From contig JAFMJP010000004.1 in assembly GCA_017853375.1 (NCBI GenBank), positions 1 through 39,623 of the forward strand: a DNA stretch of 39,623 nucleotides, in the 5' to 3' direction. This document shows, one piece after another, positions 29,238 to 37,399 of the stretch. This DNA comes from Actinomycetota bacterium. Lineage in GTDB: Bacteria > Actinomycetota > Acidimicrobiia > Acidimicrobiales > Ilumatobacteraceae. The translations under genes and the position numbers were made by a program. The first letter of the stretch is position 1, and every line of letters starts with the position of its first letter. The notes beneath the pieces were generated by a model that was not told the DNA's origin, did no database searches, and was given only the letters and a program-made list of their open reading frames with translations.

Positions 29238-30347
29238 TCACTCGCCCACCTTGCGATACACCGCCGCCAAGTCGCGTCCCGAGTCGACGGCCCGGAATTG
29301 CATCGCGCGCGTACGGCCACGTTGTTGCCACGTTTCACGCCGTGCGATCACGTCGGTGATTGCGTCGGCCCACGCCTGCAAATCGAGATCGATTGCATAA
29401 CCGGCATCTCCAACCACATCGGGTAGCGCGGTGAGATTGCTGGCAACGACCGGTGCACCCAACGACATTGCTTCGATCACCGGCGCACCGAAACCTTCGT
29501 ACGAACTCGGAAACACGAGTGCAGCAGCCATCGCCAACAGGCCGTCGCGATCACGATCACCGAGACGTCCCACCAATTTGACGCGATCCGCCAACCCCAA
29601 TGCTTCGATCGACCGTTGCACGGTATGTTGCGCCCGCCCAGCCCCACCCGCACACACGAGTTGCACGTCCGCGTCACGCAACGGACCGTCGAGCAGCTCG
29701 AGCAAAAACCGATGATTCTTGTGTGGATGCGTCACTGCCGGATACACCAATACATGGGTGGCTGTGAGGCCGAATCGATCGCGCAACTCGCGCTCCGACG
29801 TCAGGTTCGCGCCGAGCGATGGTTCGATCCCGTGGCGTACCACACTCACCTTGTCGAGTGGCACTCCGAGACGCTCCACCACGGTGCGCTGCACGTACGC
29901 ACTGGGCACCACGATGTGTCGCGCGCGACGCACCGAGGTCGGCATTCGCATGGTGAGGTAACGCAACTTGGTGCGCGAGAAGTACTGGGGATACACGAGG
30001 TACTGCAGGTCGTGAATGGTGAGCAACACCGGTTGCGGACTCCGAGGTGGCACCGTGCCACCACCGTGATGGACGACCGCCGCGCCACGCGCGCGAGATG
30101 CAAACCACGTTGCTTCGCGCCACACACGCAGTGCACGGACTCGTTCATCCGATTGCGACTCGTGAATCGTGGCGACTCGGGCCAATTCCGGATGCGCGAT
30201 CGAGAGTCCGCGTGGTGCAAAGACGTCGAGGGCAAACTCGTCGTGGCCGACTTCACACAAACCCAACAGTTGGCGCACGAGGTACTGCTCGGAGCCACCG
30301 ACTGCGCCCGGGACGCACCACAACATATTGACGGCAATGCGCGTCAT
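29238..30347 (-). CDS. GT4 family glycosyltransferase
   Basis: 369 residues from MTRIAVNMLWCVPGAVGGSEQY; the track's 72 extra residues overlap the upstream gene and are not protein-like. GT-B fold with GGSEQYLVRQLL acceptor loop, TIHDLQYLVYPQYFS, VYPAVTHPHKNHRFLLE and the EX7E motif in SYEGFGAPVIEAMSLGAPVV. Similar to mannosyl-/rhamnosyl-transferases that add sugars from nucleotide donors to a growing glycan on the cytoplasmic face of the membrane. AGGTG precedes the ATG. It is the second of three adjacent GT4 genes and resembles its upstream neighbour in layout, so they may be old duplicates. Confidence 0.88.
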   Translation of the reverse strand: MTRIAVNMLWCVPGAVGGSEQYLVRQLLGLCEVGHDEFALDVFAPRGLSIAHPELARVATIHESQSDERVRALRVWREATWFASRARGAAVVHHGGGTVPPRSPQPVLLTIHDLQYLVYPQYFSRTKLRYLTMRMPTSVRRARHIVVPSAYVQRTVVERLGVPLDKVSVVRHGIEPSLGANLTSERELRDRFGLTATHVLVYPAVTHPHKNHRFLLELLDGPLRDADVQLVCAGGAGRAQHTVQRSIEALGLADRVKLVGRLGDRDRDGLLAMAAALVFPSSYEGFGAPVIEAMSLGAPVVASNLTALPDVVGDAGYAIDLDLQAWADAITDVIARRETWQQRGRTRAMQFRAVDSGRDLAAVYRKVGE

Positions 30348-30375
30348 CGCGACACCTGTGCCGCTCGAGCGTGGG

Positions 30376-31494
30376 TCATCGCGCACCCATGTTGACGGCG
30401 TCCCGATACGCACGCACCACCAAACTTGCAGTCGCATCCCATGTTGCACCCTTGGCGCGTTCGATTCCAAGCTGCGACAACTCGTACCGACGAGCAAGTG
30501 CGTCGCGAATACCTTCGGCGATGGAGCCCGCGTCGCGCGGTTCCACCAACACCGCTGCACCACCGGCCACCTCCTCGGTGGAGGTGCCGAAACTCGTCAC
30601 CACGGGGGTGCCATGCGACATTGCCTCGAGAATCGGCAGACCAAAGCCCTCCATCAACGACGGATAACACATCACGCTCGCGCCCGCATAGAACGCAGGC
30701 AGATCCGAATCCGCGACATGACCGGCAAACACCACGTTTGGAGCACTCACCAAACGTGTGGTGACGTCATCATTGCCCCAACCTGCGGCGCCCGCCACCA
30801 CGAGTGGCGGAGCCGACGGTCCGAGCTGCTCATGTGCATCGAGCAAGCGTGGCAGATTCTTGCGCGGCTCCAACGTTCCGACGAACAAGAGGTACTCACT
30901 CGGTAGTGAATACTTGGCGCGCACCTGCGCAATGTCGCCGGGTGTCGTCGATCGAATTCGAACACCGAGCGGCACCAGTCGTAGTCGCTCCATGTCGAAA
31001 CCGTTGGCGGCACAATCATCCAGGGTTGCGCCGGACGAACACAGCACCAACGTTGCACGGCGTCGCACGATGTCGAGCGAGCGCGCAAACACGTCCCGCC
31101 CTCGTGCCGTGAAGTACTGCGGATGGTGCAGAAACGCCAAGTCGTGCACGGTTACCACCAACGGCACGTGTGCAGAGGAAGAGAACGGAATGATGCTCGT
31201 TGCATGCAGGACGTCGATTGCGCCCGTGGCGCGCTGCACACGTGGCCAACCACACCGCAACGATGATTCGATCAGTACGGGTCCACTCAACGGCAGGTAC
31301 GCCATCTCGATGGTGGGTTCGTATCCGGCAGTGGCCGGGCGACGATGACGACCGGCAACGCCGACGACGTCCACATCGTCGCGGGCAGCGAGAGCGCGAC
31401 CCAACTCCACCGCGGCGATTCCCGTTCCGCCGGGAGACTCGCGCCAGCACTGCTCCAAGGTGAGCGCCACGCGCACTCGACTCATTGCATCCAT
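30376..31494 (-). CDS. GT4 family glycosyltransferase
   Basis: 372 residues; a second ATG three codons in (MSRVRVALTL) is also possible. GT-B fold with GGTGIAAVELGRALA, VTVHDLAFLHHPQYFT, LLFVGTLEPRKNLPRLLDA and EX7E in SLMEGFGLPILEAMSHGTPVV. It heads the minus-strand unit of three GT4 genes, the unknown anchored protein and the guanylyltransferase. A TACGCC element lies 6 bases before the ATG, consistent with a leaderless mRNA, and an inverted repeat sits just upstream, shared with divergent fcl. Sugar specificity unknown. Confidence 0.88.
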   Translation of the reverse strand: MDAMSRVRVALTLEQCWRESPGGTGIAAVELGRALAARDDVDVVGVAGRHRRPATAGYEPTIEMAYLPLSGPVLIESSLRCGWPRVQRATGAIDVLHATSIIPFSSSAHVPLVVTVHDLAFLHHPQYFTARGRDVFARSLDIVRRRATLVLCSSGATLDDCAANGFDMERLRLVPLGVRIRSTTPGDIAQVRAKYSLPSEYLLFVGTLEPRKNLPRLLDAHEQLGPSAPPLVVAGAAGWGNDDVTTRLVSAPNVVFAGHVADSDLPAFYAGASVMCYPSLMEGFGLPILEAMSHGTPVVTSFGTSTEEVAGGAAVLVEPRDAGSIAEGIRDALARRYELSQLGIERAKGATWDATASLVVRAYRDAVNMGAR

Positions 31495-31502
31495 TCTGTC
31501 GG

Positions 31503-31533
31503 CGTACGGGCGTCATCCGTACCAACCCGTACG
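31503..31533. promoter_or_regulatory. Inverted repeat operator candidate between divergent GT4 and fcl
   Basis: CGTACGGG (31503-31510) and CCCGTACG (31526-31533) form a perfect 8-base inverted repeat with 15 bases between, and a third CCGTAC lies inside. It fills most of the 56-base gap between two divergent start codons; one arm abuts the TAGCCT -10 of fcl (31536-31541) and the other overlaps the TACGCC of the GT4 gene. A shared regulator is a reasonable guess. Confidence 0.45.
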
Positions 31534-31535
31534 AA

Positions 31536-31541
31536 TAGCCT
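31536..31541 (+). promoter_or_regulatory. -10 element for fcl
   Basis: TAGCCT, 9 bases before the GTG of fcl. The same hexamer is found 8 bases before the TTG of the flippase gene and 8 bases before the Trm112-like ATG, supporting a real promoter motif with short or no leaders. Confidence 0.4.
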
Positions 31542-31550
31542 GAAAGCACC

Positions 31551-32546
31551 GTGACCGTGCCACAGTCCAACATCGTGTCGCCGACCAACCCGGCGTTCTG
31601 GCGCGATCGTCGAGTCGTGGTCACCGGTGGCGCCGGCTTTCTCGGCAGCCACGTGGTGCGTCGACTCCACGAGTCAGGCGCAACGGTGGTGGTGCCTCGC
31701 CACGCCGAGCACGACCTCACTCGGCCCGGCGTTGCAGAAGCACTGTTTGCAGAACACCGCCCCAGCCACGTCATCCACCTCGCTGCTCGCGTCGGAGGCA
31801 TCGGCTACAACCAAGTCGAGCCGGCGCCACTGTTCCTCGACAACCTGCAGATGGGTGTGAACGTGATCGAAGCAGCGCGATCCGTCGGTGTGGAGAAAAC
31901 CGTGGTGCTGGGCACCGTGTGCAGCTATCCCAAGTTCACGCCCGTACCGTTTCGCGAAGAGTCCATTTGGGATGGCTATCCCGAAGAAACCAATGCTCCC
32001 TACGGCATCGCGAAGAAGGCCCTGCTCGTGCTTGCACAGGTGAATCGCCGGCAATACGGACAGCGATTCGCGTTCGTCATCCCCACCAACCTGTACGGTC
32101 CGGGCGACAAGTTCCACGAGTCGATCTCGCACGTGATTCCCGCACTCATCAAGAAGTGTGTCGATGCACGAGATCGCGGCCTCGACAAGGTGCACGTATG
32201 GGGCACCGGTTCGGCGAGCCGCGACTACCTCTACGTTGGTGACGCAGCGGACGCCATCGTGCTGGCCGCCGAACTTCACGACGCCACCGAGCCGCTGAAC
32301 CTCGGCAACAACCGCGAGATCACCATTCGTGAAACCGCCGAGACGATTGCCCGAGTGGTCGGCTTCACCGGAGACTTGGTATGGGATTCCACCAAGCCCG
32401 ACGGCCAACCACGACGACGCGTCGATGCGTCCCGCGCCGAAGCAGCGCTTGGCTGGCACGCCCACACGTCCTTCGAACAAGGATTACGCGAGACGGTGGA
32501 GTGGTATCTCGCACATCGTGCCGTCGCCGAGGCCGAACCCCGTTGA
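31551..32546 (+). CDS. fcl: GDP-L-fucose synthase
   Basis: 331 residues from GTG. Epimerises and reduces GDP-4-keto-6-deoxy-mannose to GDP-L-fucose with NADPH. Seen: VVVTGGAGFLGSHVVRRL (about 22-40), VIHLAARVGGIGYN, catalytic serine in GTVCSYPKFT, and YxxxK in NAPYGIAKKALLVL, then VIPTNLYGPGDKFH and SRDYLYVGDAADA. The VGGI segment and the PYGIAKK helix separate it from other epimerases. The rhomboid gene begins at its stop codon (TTGA overlap). Product identity is firm given gmd nearby, although GDP-colitose-type relatives exist. Confidence 0.92.
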   Translation: MTVPQSNIVSPTNPAFWRDRRVVVTGGAGFLGSHVVRRLHESGATVVVPRHAEHDLTRPGVAEALFAEHRPSHVIHLAARVGGIGYNQVEPAPLFLDNLQMGVNVIEAARSVGVEKTVVLGTVCSYPKFTPVPFREESIWDGYPEETNAPYGIAKKALLVLAQVNRRQYGQRFAFVIPTNLYGPGDKFHESISHVIPALIKKCVDARDRGLDKVHVWGTGSASRDYLYVGDAADAIVLAAELHDATEPLNLGNNREITIRETAETIARVVGFTGDLVWDSTKPDGQPRRRVDASRAEAALGWHAHTSFEQGLRETVEWYLAHRAVAEAEPR

Positions 32547-33301
32547 ACTTTCCACCGCCACAACTGCCTCCGCCACTTCCTCCCGAGCCACGCCGCGAGG
32601 TGCGGGTGCCCTTCGAGTTTCGTCGCCCCAACCGCAGGTTCACGTCGACTCCACCGTTCGTGGTGAGCAATTCGCTGATCGCCATCAACGTGGGACTCTT
32701 CATCTGGATGACGCTCGGTGCGGTTGGCTCGGACATCTTCGGCACAACCTCCACCGATCGAACGATGGATTTCGTCATCTCACGGATTTTTCTCGAACAA
32801 GGTGAGTGGTACCGCTTGGTTTCGTGTGGATTCGTGCACTTTGGTGTCATCCACGTCGGCTTCAACATGTTGTTGTTGTACCAACTCGGACGATTGATCG
32901 AACCAGTCATCGGCTCGCTCCGTTTTGGGTTGTTGTACTTTGCCGCATTGTTCGGTGGGTCGCTCGGCGCACTTCTGCTCTCCCCCGACGCCGCAACGGG
33001 TGGCGCATCGGGCGCGGTGTTCGGACTGATGGCTGCCAGCGTGGTCGGTGTCGGACAGCGTGGAGTCAATCCGCTGCGCACGGGCCTGGGTGTTACGTTC
33101 GCCATCAACGTGTTGTTCACGCTCGCCGTGCCCGGAGTGTCGGTGGGTGGACACTTCGGCGGCGCGGCAATTGGTGCAGCCGTCGGCGCATTGTCGTTGG
33201 CGCCGCGTTCGTGGCGTGTTCCCGGTTGGGCCAGTGTCGCCGTACCGATCGCGGCAAGTGTCGCGTGCGTCGCAGTAGCAGTCGTGTTCGTGGTGGGATG
33301 A
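32543..33301 (+). CDS. Rhomboid family intramembrane serine protease
   Basis: 252 residues from a TTG that overlaps the fcl stop as TTGA; the longer track ORF is out of frame with fcl coding. A proline-rich cytoplasmic N-terminus (about 40 residues) precedes six membrane segments. Catalytic dyad seen: serine in GGASGAVFGLMAA and histidine in VSVGGHFGGAAIG; the HxxxN motif of helix 2 appears as HVGFNML. It cuts membrane proteins within the bilayer; substrate unknown. DUF3039 follows with a one-base overlap. Confidence 0.9.
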   Translation: MNFPPPQLPPPLPPEPRREVRVPFEFRRPNRRFTSTPPFVVSNSLIAINVGLFIWMTLGAVGSDIFGTTSTDRTMDFVISRIFLEQGEWYRLVSCGFVHFGVIHVGFNMLLLYQLGRLIEPVIGSLRFGLLYFAALFGGSLGALLLSPDAATGGASGAVFGLMAASVVGVGQRGVNPLRTGLGVTFAINVLFTLAVPGVSVGGHFGGAAIGAAVGALSLAPRSWRVPGWASVAVPIAASVACVAVAVVFVVG

Positions 33302-33582
33302 TGTCTACGCAGACCAGTACCACCACCGAAACGCTGCTGGATCGCACACCACAAACCGGTGAACCGGAGTGCGCGCACATCGTCAAGACCGATGGCGACG
33401 AGTCGGCCGCAGCGAAGGTGTTGCAAGCACGCATCGATGGCACACCGCTCGAGGCCCTCTGTGGTCACCGATGGGTTCCGTCGCGTGACCCCAAACAGTT
33501 GCCACTGTGCGCCAAGTGCAAGGACATCTACGAGACCTACCGCATGTTCAACGACGGACTGAACGAAACCCCGAGCGAGTAA
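33301..33582 (+). CDS. DUF3039 family small zinc-ribbon-like protein
   Basis: 93 residues, from the ATG overlapping the rhomboid stop (TGATG; an ATG one codon earlier overlaps as ATGA). Seen: CAHIVKTDG, CGHRWVPSRDPKQLPLCAKCKDIYE, the conserved C-H and CxxC pairs of actinobacterial DUF3039, likely binding one zinc. Function unknown. Its stop lies 27 bases from the convergent dnaE2 stop; those bases show no terminator. Confidence 0.88.
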   Translation: MSTQTSTTTETLLDRTPQTGEPECAHIVKTDGDESAAAKVLQARIDGTPLEALCGHRWVPSRDPKQLPLCAKCKDIYETYRMFNDGLNETPSE

Positions 33583-33609
33583 TCGCGAAGATTGGTGGCG
33601 CCCGGCGGA

Positions 33610-36600
33610 CTAGCGAAAGTCGCGGGCCGCCATACGAATCGGCACACGCAGTTCGGTGAACTGCTCCCCGATCACGTTCACCACACCGTCGGCGTATTGC
33701 ACGCGTCCGCGCACCAGCAAGGCACTCGCCCGACGCAATACCTCGGCATGGCGAACCCAACACCCACGCGAACACAACACGTTGATGAGTCCGGTTTCAT
33801 CCTCGAGGCTGAAGAAGGTGGTTCCTTTGGCGGTCATGGGACGTTGACGATGCGTCACCACGCCGGCCACCAATATTCGTGCTTCTGGTTGACGTGCCAC
33901 CAACTCATCGAGTTCGGTAGCGGTGACCACGCCCAGTTCACGCAGCGAATCACGGAGAAACACCGTCGGATGTCCGTCGGGCGAAACACCCGTCGCCCAC
34001 AAATCCGCAACTGCTTCCTCGACCGGCTCCATGCCGGGCAGGTGCGGGGTGGACAACGTGGCGGTCCCCACGAGGCGATCCGCCGACGACTCCGCGAGTG
34101 CGCCGGCATTCCACAACGCCGTTCGTCGCGACACATCGAATGCTTCACCGAACACGCCGGCAGTGGCAAGTGCCTCGAGTTGCTTCACCGAGAGGCCGGG
34201 CACGCGACGCACGAGATCCTCCGTGTCGGCGAACGGCCGTGCCGCCTCGATACGGGCGGCGAGCTCGGCTCCGATACCGCGCACCGAACCGATGCCGAGG
34301 CGGACGGCGAGCCCACCCGTGGAGCGTGAGTCGGTTTCCAACCATGCACCCGCGCGCGATGCATTGATGTCGGGGGTGCGCACCACCACCCCGTGTCGAC
34401 GTGCATCCTGCACCAACGTGTGGGGAGACCAAAACCCCATCGGCTGCGAATTGAGCAACGCCGCACAAAATATCGCCGGCTCGTGCAGTTTGATCCACGC
34501 CGAGGAGTACACGAGATAGGCAAAGCTCACCGAGTGACTCTCCGGAAAGCCGTAGTTGGCGAATGCCGACATCTTGTCGTAGATCTCGTCGGCAATTGCA
34601 CCGACGATGCCGCGTTGCGCCATTCCTTCGTACAAACGGTCGCGCAGACGGGCCATGCGTGCACGCGAACGTTTCGACCCCATTGCTTGACGCAACTCGT
34701 CGGCCTGCGTGGGGGTGAAACCCGCGACATCGATCGCCATTTGCATCAGTTGTTCCTGGAACAACGGAACACCCAGCGTTTTTCCGAGACTGTTCTCCAG
34801 CAACGGGTGCAGGTACGTCACCGGCTCGAGTCCGTTGCGACGACGAATGTACGGATGCACCGAACCACCCTGAATCGGTCCCGGGCGAATGAGCGCAACC
34901 TCCACCACGAGGTCATAGAAACGTCGTGGCTTCAGTCGCGGCAACGTGGACATTTGCGCGCGGGATTCCACCTGAAACACTCCGACGCTGTCGGCCCGAC
35001 ACAACATGGCATACACGTCGTCTTCTTGCGGGATTTCCGCGAGGTCGATTCGTTTGCCGCGAAACTCCGCGATGTAGTCGGTGGCACGGTGCAACGCCGA
35101 CAACATGCCGAGCCCGAGGAGGTCGAACTTCACGAGATTGATTGCGGCACAGTCGTCCTTGTCCCACTGCAACACGCTGCGCCCCGGCATGGTGGCCCAC
35201 TCCACCGGGCACACCTCGCTGACGGGACGATCGCAAATCACCATGCCACCGGAGTGGATACCCAAATGCCGCGGAGCATCCTGCACGCGCCCGGCCAACT
35301 CCACCACCAGGTCGGGAACGGTGACCTCACGCTGGCCCTTGATGGAACTCCACGAATCGAACCGACGACTGAACGCATCTTGTTCGGCCCCCGAGTAGCC
35401 GAGCGCCCGCGCCATGTCACGCACGGCAGAACGAGCACGATACGTAATCACATTCGCCACCTGTGCCGCATGCAGTCGCCCGTAGCGCTCGTACACGTAC
35501 TGAATGACCTCCTCGCGTCGATCGCTTTCGATGTCGAGATCGATGTCGGGTGGACCATCACGCTCGGTGGACAAGAAACGCTCGAACAACAAGCCGAGCG
35601 ACACCGCATCGGCCTTGGTGATGCCGAGCGAAAAACACACCGCGCTGTTGGCTGCGCTTCCGCGACCCTGGCACAAAATGTCGCTACGTTCGCAAAACTG
35701 CACGATGTCCCACACCACGAGGAAATAGCCGGCGAATCCCAACCGTTCGATCACCGACAACTCATGATCGATGGTGCGCCATGCGCGCGAACGCAACGAC
35801 AGGTCTTCATGCACACCCAACGGGCGCTCGCCGTAGCGACGCCTGCCTCCCGCTTCGGCAAGTTGTCGGAGAAACTGGATTTCATTCAGCCCACCAGGAC
35901 ACGGATACGGCGGCAACTTCGGTGCGATGAGCGACAGATCGAACGCTGCGTGCCGTGCAACCTCGGCAGCACGAGCGACCACACCCGGGTATCGCGCAAA
36001 GCGCCGTACTTGTTCCGTCGCGCTACGCAAACATGCGGTGGCAGCCGGTGGAAGCTGCGGATCGAGATCGTCCAAACTGCGACCATGACGCACTGCGGCA
36101 AGTGCGCACGCCACCACGTGGTCGCCCGGCACGGCATAGGACACGTCGTTGGTGGCCACCGACTCCACCCCGCACACTGCGGCAACGTCGACCAGCGCAT
36201 CGTTGCGCCACACATCCAATGGGTCGCCGTGATCCCACACCTCCACCAATACGCGATCACGACCGAATGCGTCGATCAACGACTCGAGTGATCGCCGTGC
36301 AGCGCGCGGCCCATCGGCGTGCAACGCACGCGTCAGCGGACCTTCGATGGTGCCGGTGAGCACGAAGCAACGATCACCCACACGCTCGGCCAGGGACGCG
36401 ACATCGAACACCGGTTTCGACTTTGCGCCACGCATTTGCCCATCGGTGAGCGCCTGCGACAATGCCACGTATCCCGCCGGACCGTCAGCGATGAGCACCA
36501 GGTCGCCATGCGGCCGAGCGGCCGTGTCACACGCACCATTGCGGTCGTTTGCATCCGCACGACCGCACGACACCTCGGCGCCGAACACGGTGCGCACCCC

Positions 36601-36783
36601 CACTTCGCGTGCAGCTTGGGCGAATCGCACCACGCCGTACAGACCGTGACGGTCCGTGAGTGCCAGCGCACTCAACCCAAGTTCGTGTGCCACCTCGACG
36701 AGACGTTCGGGCGACGACGCTCCATGCAGGAACGAAAACTGCGAACGACAGTGCAATTCGGCGTATTCACCGCGCAACGACAC
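33610..36783 (-). CDS. dnaE2: Error-prone DNA polymerase III alpha subunit DnaE2 (ImuC)
   Basis: 1057 residues from a GTG directly abutting the NUDIX stop. Translesion polymerase of the SOS mutasome. Order: PHP domain with AELHCRSQFSFLHGASSPERL and ALTDRHGLYG, polymerase palm with acidic catalytic motif PDIDLDIESDRREEV (about 410), GRGSAANSAVCF, finger and clamp-binding regions, and an OB-fold C-terminus (ILVAGVVTHRQRPMTAKGTTFFSLEDETG). The SOS box and -10 element end 6 bases before the GTG, so the mRNA is probably leaderless and LexA-controlled. Slightly shorter than the mycobacterial enzyme as recalled. Confidence 0.95.
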   Translation of the reverse strand: MSLRGEYAELHCRSQFSFLHGASSPERLVEVAHELGLSALALTDRHGLYGVVRFAQAAREVGVRTVFGAEVSCGRADANDRNGACDTAARPHGDLVLIADGPAGYVALSQALTDGQMRGAKSKPVFDVASLAERVGDRCFVLTGTIEGPLTRALHADGPRAARRSLESLIDAFGRDRVLVEVWDHGDPLDVWRNDALVDVAAVCGVESVATNDVSYAVPGDHVVACALAAVRHGRSLDDLDPQLPPAATACLRSATEQVRRFARYPGVVARAAEVARHAAFDLSLIAPKLPPYPCPGGLNEIQFLRQLAEAGGRRRYGERPLGVHEDLSLRSRAWRTIDHELSVIERLGFAGYFLVVWDIVQFCERSDILCQGRGSAANSAVCFSLGITKADAVSLGLLFERFLSTERDGPPDIDLDIESDRREEVIQYVYERYGRLHAAQVANVITYRARSAVRDMARALGYSGAEQDAFSRRFDSWSSIKGQREVTVPDLVVELAGRVQDAPRHLGIHSGGMVICDRPVSEVCPVEWATMPGRSVLQWDKDDCAAINLVKFDLLGLGMLSALHRATDYIAEFRGKRIDLAEIPQEDDVYAMLCRADSVGVFQVESRAQMSTLPRLKPRRFYDLVVEVALIRPGPIQGGSVHPYIRRRNGLEPVTYLHPLLENSLGKTLGVPLFQEQLMQMAIDVAGFTPTQADELRQAMGSKRSRARMARLRDRLYEGMAQRGIVGAIADEIYDKMSAFANYGFPESHSVSFAYLVYSSAWIKLHEPAIFCAALLNSQPMGFWSPHTLVQDARRHGVVVRTPDINASRAGAWLETDSRSTGGLAVRLGIGSVRGIGAELAARIEAARPFADTEDLVRRVPGLSVKQLEALATAGVFGEAFDVSRRTALWNAGALAESSADRLVGTATLSTPHLPGMEPVEEAVADLWATGVSPDGHPTVFLRDSLRELGVVTATELDELVARQPEARILVAGVVTHRQRPMTAKGTTFFSLEDETGLINVLCSRGCWVRHAEVLRRASALLVRGRVQYADGVVNVIGEQFTELRVPIRMAARDFR

Positions 36784-37347
36784 TCACTCACGATAGCGAA
36801 CATATGTTCGTAGGGCGATGGTGAGGCCGCCGCGCAGTCCCGGATCGGCAACGGCATACGCCTCCTCGGGAGTAAACCAGCGTGCATGCGGGCTTTCGCC
36901 CTCGCCAGGCTGCGGATCTTCGTCACCGGCCAGCAACATGTACCGCACGTCGAAGTGCCGGTGTCCCCGCGGACCTGGATGCACATCCAGATGGATGAGG
37001 AGCGGACCATCGGGCGGATGGGTCACGGACATTCCCAACTCTTCCTCCGATTCGCGCACTGCAGCGTGGGCAGGATGCTCACCGTCATTGATGTGTCCGC
37101 CTGGCTGCAACCACAGCCCGAGGCGCTTGTGCAAGTGCAACACCACACCACGTCGACCCACCACCAGCGCCGATGCGGTGACATGACGTACGTCTGCATG
37201 TTCGTCGAACGGCGCGTCGAGCCCTGGCACCACCGTCAAGAACTCATCGATGGACTCTCGTTCACGTTCGTCGACCGGTGTCGCAGCGGCAAAGTGTGCA
37301 CGCAGCGCACCGAGCACTTCGGCGTCATGCGGCGAAGTAGCGGGCAT
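36784..37347 (-). CDS. NUDIX hydrolase
   Basis: 187 residues from MPATSPHDAEV; the earlier part of the track ORF has no support. The complete Nudix box GHINDGEHPAHAAVRESEEE-LG (about 105-127) indicates a metal-dependent hydrolase of nucleoside-diphosphate-linked substrates, but specificity cannot be read. It lies 52 bases after imuB and its stop codon touches the dnaE2 GTG. Its last codons (RTYVRYRE) are also the LexA box and -10 of dnaE2. TACCGT 7 bases before its ATG may be a promoter of its own. A pool-cleaning role with the mutasome is an attractive inference only. Confidence 0.9.
   Translation of the reverse strand: MPATSPHDAEVLGALRAHFAAATPVDERERESIDEFLTVVPGLDAPFDEHADVRHVTASALVVGRRGVVLHLHKRLGLWLQPGGHINDGEHPAHAAVRESEEELGMSVTHPPDGPLLIHLDVHPGPRGHRHFDVRYMLLAGDEDPQPGEGESPHARWFTPEEAYAVADPGLRGGLTIALRTYVRYRE
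36790..36811 (-). promoter_or_regulatory. SOS (LexA) box and -10 of dnaE2
   Basis: GCGAACATATGTTCGT (36796-36811) contains the perfect palindrome CGAACATATGTTCG, matching the actinobacterial LexA pattern GAAC-N4-GTTC. TATCGT (36795-36790, minus strand) directly abuts it and ends 6 bases before the dnaE2 GTG. The whole element lies in the coding end of the NUDIX gene. Confidence 0.85.
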
Positions 37348-37399
37348 CGCACCCACGGTAGTGCTCGCACTCCCTACCGGTATCGGTGGCACTCGCGTC

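Noticed and set aside
34393-36291. Plus-strand ORF of 632 residues
   Set aside because: Antisense to dnaE2, no recognisable domain.
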